Below, in pieces: positions 61,293-64,000 of a DNA stretch of 64,000 nt. Numbering within the stretch: the stretch's first letter is position 1; each line of letters opens with the position of its first letter. The translations under genes were made by a program, and so were the position numbers. This DNA comes from Vreelandella lutescens (GTDB lineage: Bacteria > Pseudomonadota > Gammaproteobacteria > Pseudomonadales > Halomonadaceae): positions 124,001-188,000 of the forward strand of contig NZ_BMHM01000001.1 in the NCBI RefSeq assembly GCF_014640815.1, written 5' to 3'. The notes below the pieces were generated by a model, which was not told where the DNA came from, ran no database searches, and saw nothing but the letters and a program-made list of their open reading frames with translations.

Positions 61293-62627
61293 CTAGGCAG
61301 TGCGCTTTTCTAGTCTGGCATAAAAAAAGCCATCGTGACTGCTTTGGGCCGGAAACAGTTGGCGACCATGCCCGCTTGGCTCACCCCACGCCACATCATG
61401 GGGCGTGGTGACCAGCGCATCCGGTGTGCGGGCCACAAAGGCATCGATTTGAGCGGCGTTCTCTTCGGGCAGCACCGAGCAGGTGGCGTACAGCAGCGTG
61501 CCGCCGGGGCGCAGCAGCGTCCACAGGTTGTCCAGCAGCTGACGCTGCAGCTTAGCCAACTGGCGAATGTCTTCTTTACGGCGCAGCGCTTTAATATCCG
61601 GATGGCGACGAATCACGCCGGTACCAGAGCAGGGCGCGTCTAGCAAGATAGCGTCAAACGGCGTGCCGCCCCACCAGTCGTGGGTAGTCGCATCGGCATG
61701 TTTCAGCTCGGCGCTAAGCCCTAGGCGGTTAAGCGTATCGTCCACCCGCGCCAGCCGCAGGTTGTCGCTATCAAGCGCGGTTAGCGCGATATCAAACTGC
61801 TCTAACAAATGGGCGGTTTTGCCGCCAGGAGCGCAGCAGGCGTCCAGCACGTGAGCGCCGGGGCGAGGAGCCAGGGCAGGCCCAAGCAGCGCGGCCGACA
61901 GCTGAGCGGCTTCATCTTGAACGCTCACGTGGCCCTGTTCAAAACCGGGCAGCACCGCCACATCGCAGGGGGTGGCCAAGGTAATGCCATCGGGGGCGTG
62001 CAAGCAGAGATGACCCTCTAAGCCCTGCTCGGTGAGCTGCTGCAGGTAGGCTTCGCGGTCGTTATGGCGCTGATTGACGCGCAGCGTCATCGGCCCGGGT
62101 TCATTATTGGCCTGGGCAATCGCACGCCACTGTTCGGGCCAAGCAGCGCGCAGGGCGTCCAGCAGCCAGGGTGGGTGCTCAAGAGCCACGCTTTCATCAC
62201 GATCAACGACCGCTTGCAGCGCCTCGGCTTCACGCTGTAGGCGGCGCAGGCAGCCATTAAGCACTCGTGTGGCCCACTCTTTACCCAGCAGGCGGGCAGC
62301 GCCAGCGGTTTCACCCACCGCCGCGTGGGCAGGGATACGCATGTAGAGCAGCTGATAGATGCCCACTAACAGCAGGGCGTGAACATCCGCATCGCGCTTT
62401 TTGAACGGCTGCTTAAGCAGCTGATTCGCCAGCGCCTGCAAGCGCGGTAAGCGGCGGCAAGTGCCGTAGCAGAGCTCTTTTAACAGGCTGCGGTCACGGG
62501 CCACGACGCTATGCTCATCTAGCCCAGCGAGTGAGCCCTTATCGGTGAGCACCGGGACGAGGCTGCGGGCGGCCGCTGCGCGAACATCGATGCCGCTGCC
62601 GCCTTTGGCTGGGCGTTGCTGGCTCAT
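61293..62627 (-). CDS. rsmB: 16S rRNA m5C967 methyltransferase RsmB
   Basis: Modifies C967 of 16S rRNA. The 444-residue protein has an N-terminal NusB-like domain (about 10-150) and a C-terminal Fmu/NOL1 methyltransferase domain with DACCAPGGKTAHLLE and the two functional cysteines Cys333 (PCSGTG) and Cys383 (YATCSV). The start overlaps the fmt stop by 4 nt, the conserved def-fmt-rsmB order. In E. coli trkA follows rsmB; here dodecin is between them, a small deviation from that string. Confidence 0.96.
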   Translation of the reverse strand: MSQQRPAKGGSGIDVRAAAARSLVPVLTDKGSLAGLDEHSVVARDRSLLKELCYGTCRRLPRLQALANQLLKQPFKKRDADVHALLLVGIYQLLYMRIPAHAAVGETAGAARLLGKEWATRVLNGCLRRLQREAEALQAVVDRDESVALEHPPWLLDALRAAWPEQWRAIAQANNEPGPMTLRVNQRHNDREAYLQQLTEQGLEGHLCLHAPDGITLATPCDVAVLPGFEQGHVSVQDEAAQLSAALLGPALAPRPGAHVLDACCAPGGKTAHLLEQFDIALTALDSDNLRLARVDDTLNRLGLSAELKHADATTHDWWGGTPFDAILLDAPCSGTGVIRRHPDIKALRRKEDIRQLAKLQRQLLDNLWTLLRPGGTLLYATCSVLPEENAAQIDAFVARTPDALVTTPHDVAWGEPSGHGRQLFPAQSSHDGFFYARLEKRTA

Positions 62628-63610
62628 GGGTGAGCTCCTTGTGAGGATGAGGGTTGCCCGAGCCGAGTGCCAACGGTGAGAGGCGTTTGGCGGGCGTTTA
62701 ATAAGTCGCGTACGGCCATGGCTTTGCCGCCGGGCAGTTGAGCGCGGCTAACGCACAGTACTTGCTGGCCCTGTTCGCCGCAGGCAATGCGCAGGTGCTC
62801 ATCGCCATGCGCCAGCAGCGCGCCGGGGGGCGAAGGCGGCTGTTCGCCGTCTTCTACGCTGGCCATTAAAAGCCGCAGGCGGTCGCTGCCTAGCGTGCAC
62901 CAGGCCACCGGCCACGGGTTAAAGGCGCGGATTTTACGCGCCAGCTGCTCGGCGGGCTGGGTAAAGTCTAGCTCGGCCTCGGCTTTGCTGAGTTTGGTGG
63001 CGTAGGTGACCCCTTCGTTTGGCTGCGGCGTGGCCGCTAGGCTGTCGCTGTCTAACTGATCCAGCACGTTCACCAGCGCATTGGCACCTTGAATGGCCAA
63101 CCGGTCATGCAGGTCGCCGCCCGTGGTGCGGGAGGTGATCGGAGTGCGTACTTCGTACAGCATGGCACCGGTATCCAGCCCCGCATCCATTTGCATAATC
63201 GTGACGCCTGACGCGCTGTCACCGGCTTCAATGGCACGCTGAATCGGCGCCGCGCCGCGCCAGCGGGGCAGCAGCGACGCATGTACGTTAATGCAGCCTA
63301 AACGCGGCGTGTCGAGCACTGCTTGCGGCAGCAGTAGACCGTAGGCAACAACGACCATTACATCGGCGTTCAACGCGGCAAGCTCTGCTTGGGCGTCGGT
63401 ATCTTTTAGGCTAGCAGGTTGGTACACCGGCAGCCCATGTTCTTGAGCCAGCTGTTTAACCGGGCTTGGGGTGAGCTTACGCCCACGGCCTGCGGGGCGG
63501 TCTGGCTGAGTGTAAACCGCCACCACTTCGTGCTCGCTGTCGAGCACAGCAGCAAGGCTTGAGGCGGCGAAGTCTGGCGTGCCAGCAAAAACAACGCGTA
63601 ACGGTGACAT
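62624..63610 (-). CDS. fmt: Methionyl-tRNA formyltransferase
   Basis: Formylates initiator Met-tRNA with 10-formyl-THF. The 328-residue protein has the N-terminal VVFAGTPDFAASSL and the catalytic region CINVHASLLPRWRGAAPIQ with Asn, His and the downstream Asp in MQMDAGLDTGAM, plus a C-terminal OB-like domain (from about 205). It lies between def and rsmB on the same strand; a 150-nt gap from def may hold an internal promoter. Confidence 0.97.
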   Translation of the reverse strand: MSPLRVVFAGTPDFAASSLAAVLDSEHEVVAVYTQPDRPAGRGRKLTPSPVKQLAQEHGLPVYQPASLKDTDAQAELAALNADVMVVVAYGLLLPQAVLDTPRLGCINVHASLLPRWRGAAPIQRAIEAGDSASGVTIMQMDAGLDTGAMLYEVRTPITSRTTGGDLHDRLAIQGANALVNVLDQLDSDSLAATPQPNEGVTYATKLSKAEAELDFTQPAEQLARKIRAFNPWPVAWCTLGSDRLRLLMASVEDGEQPPSPPGALLAHGDEHLRIACGEQGQQVLCVSRAQLPGGKAMAVRDLLNARQTPLTVGTRLGQPSSSQGAHP

Positions 63611-63760
63611 GGTGGTGAGCCCTTAAGTGCGAGAGGATGACAATAAAAAGATGCCGGGTATGAAACGCATAAAGGCCGAGAGGCAGCGCTGTGGCCCGCA
63701 GAGAAAAGCCTGTGGGTGTCAGCGTGTCAGCTCGGCCAGTCGCCCTATGGCAAACGTGGA

Positions 63761-64000
63761 TTAGGCGTCGTTAATCAGCTTGTGGCGTTTTTGCATTTTT
63801 TTCATTACCCGGTCGCGCTTGAGCGGCGAGAGGTAATCCACAAACAGTACGCCTTCCAGGTGGTCGTACTCATGTTGAATGCAATGGGCCAGCAGGCCAT
63901 CCGCTTCCAGCTCGTAGGGCTCACCGTTACGGTCCAGCGCATTGAGCTTCACTTTCAGATAGCGCGGCACTTCAGCGTAGTACTCAGGGATCGACAGGCA
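63761..64000 (-). CDS. def: Peptide deformylase, C-terminal part (runs off the right edge)
   Basis: The last 79 residues of peptide deformylase, which removes the formyl group from nascent proteins. The reading frame stays open to the window edge, reading [18 protein letters not shown] and then [12 protein letters not shown]; the Cys belongs to the EGCLS metal motif and the HEYDH motif supplies two histidines and the catalytic glutamate. The start codon lies beyond 64000. First gene seen of the def-fmt-rsmB string. Confidence 0.95.
   Translation of the reverse strand, partial: CLSIPEYYAEVPRYLKVKLNALDRNGEPYELEADGLLAHCIQHEYDHLEGVLFVDYLSPLKRDRVMKKMQKRHKLINDA

Overview
The window looks like a chromosomal segment of a moderately GC-rich, aerobic gammaproteobacterium. 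The best guess is the Halomonadaceae (Halomonas and relatives). This rests on gene content (LptFG, HolC, BioH-type biotin synthesis, TrkAH, AceK, TruC/TcdA, bacterioferritin/Bfd) and on the general look of the proteins; no 16S gene or other marker is present to prove it. I see no rRNA, tRNA, CRISPR array, IS element or prophage.

Layout. 1-5.7 kb (minus): type I secretion ABC transporter, TolC-like outer-membrane channel, SapC-family protein and an MFS permease. The membrane-fusion partner and the secreted substrate would lie left of the window. 5.8-12.5 kb: a Gln-rich periplasmic Spy-like protein, then holC, ilvE and pepA (minus) divergent from lptF-lptG-RDD (plus). 12.6-15.9 kb: iron storage (bfd, bfr), cstA and periplasmic sodC. 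16.0-20.7 kb (minus): a four-gene Nik/Dpp-type ABC importer operon with a fused double ATPase and an excellent Zur-box match in its promoter. 20.9-22.8 kb (plus): truC, tcdA and a DUF1653 protein.

22.8-34.5 kb is the most interesting part. Two divergent operons flank a GntR/UTRA regulator, and each promoter region carries the same 18-bp palindrome (TGTATTA-N4-TAATACA). The minus operon encodes an NTF2-like protein, an isocitrate-lyase/PEP-mutase-family lyase, an isochorismatase-family amidohydrolase, two PuuE/cyclic-imidase-type deacetylase-fold hydrolases and a flavoprotein. The plus operon encodes a LeuCD-type hydro-lyase and a complete TRAP transporter. The chemistry fits ring opening of a cyclic imide or ureide, deamidation to an unsaturated dicarboxylate, hydration to a substituted malate and cleavage to pyruvate plus a short acid. 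The substrate is unknown, and I infer an undescribed dicarboxylate or imide catabolic pathway.

34.5-41.8 kb: a Zur-box-preceded G3E GTPase metallochaperone, small regulators, a methyltransferase with three 16-bp promoter repeats, and a triple-GAF GGDEF-EAL protein. 41-45.8 kb: minimal ethanolamine utilisation (EutR-like regulator, EutB, EutC, permease; no microcompartment genes). 45.9-49.1 kb: CIA30-like protein, aceK and a sirtuin that lacks most zinc-site cysteines. 49.2-54.9 kb (minus): a complete, tightly coupled biotin operon bioB-F-H-C-D-A, preceded by two outward-facing BirA-type operators shared with a divergent DTW-domain tRNA-modification gene. 55.9-64 kb (minus): DMT exporter, TraB-family protein, trkH, trkA, dodecin, rsmB, fmt and the C-terminal part of def, which runs off the right edge.

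Start codons were reassigned where Shine-Dalgarno spacing, 4-nt overlaps or family alignment favoured an internal start. All functions are homology-style calls made by eye; no database search was possible.
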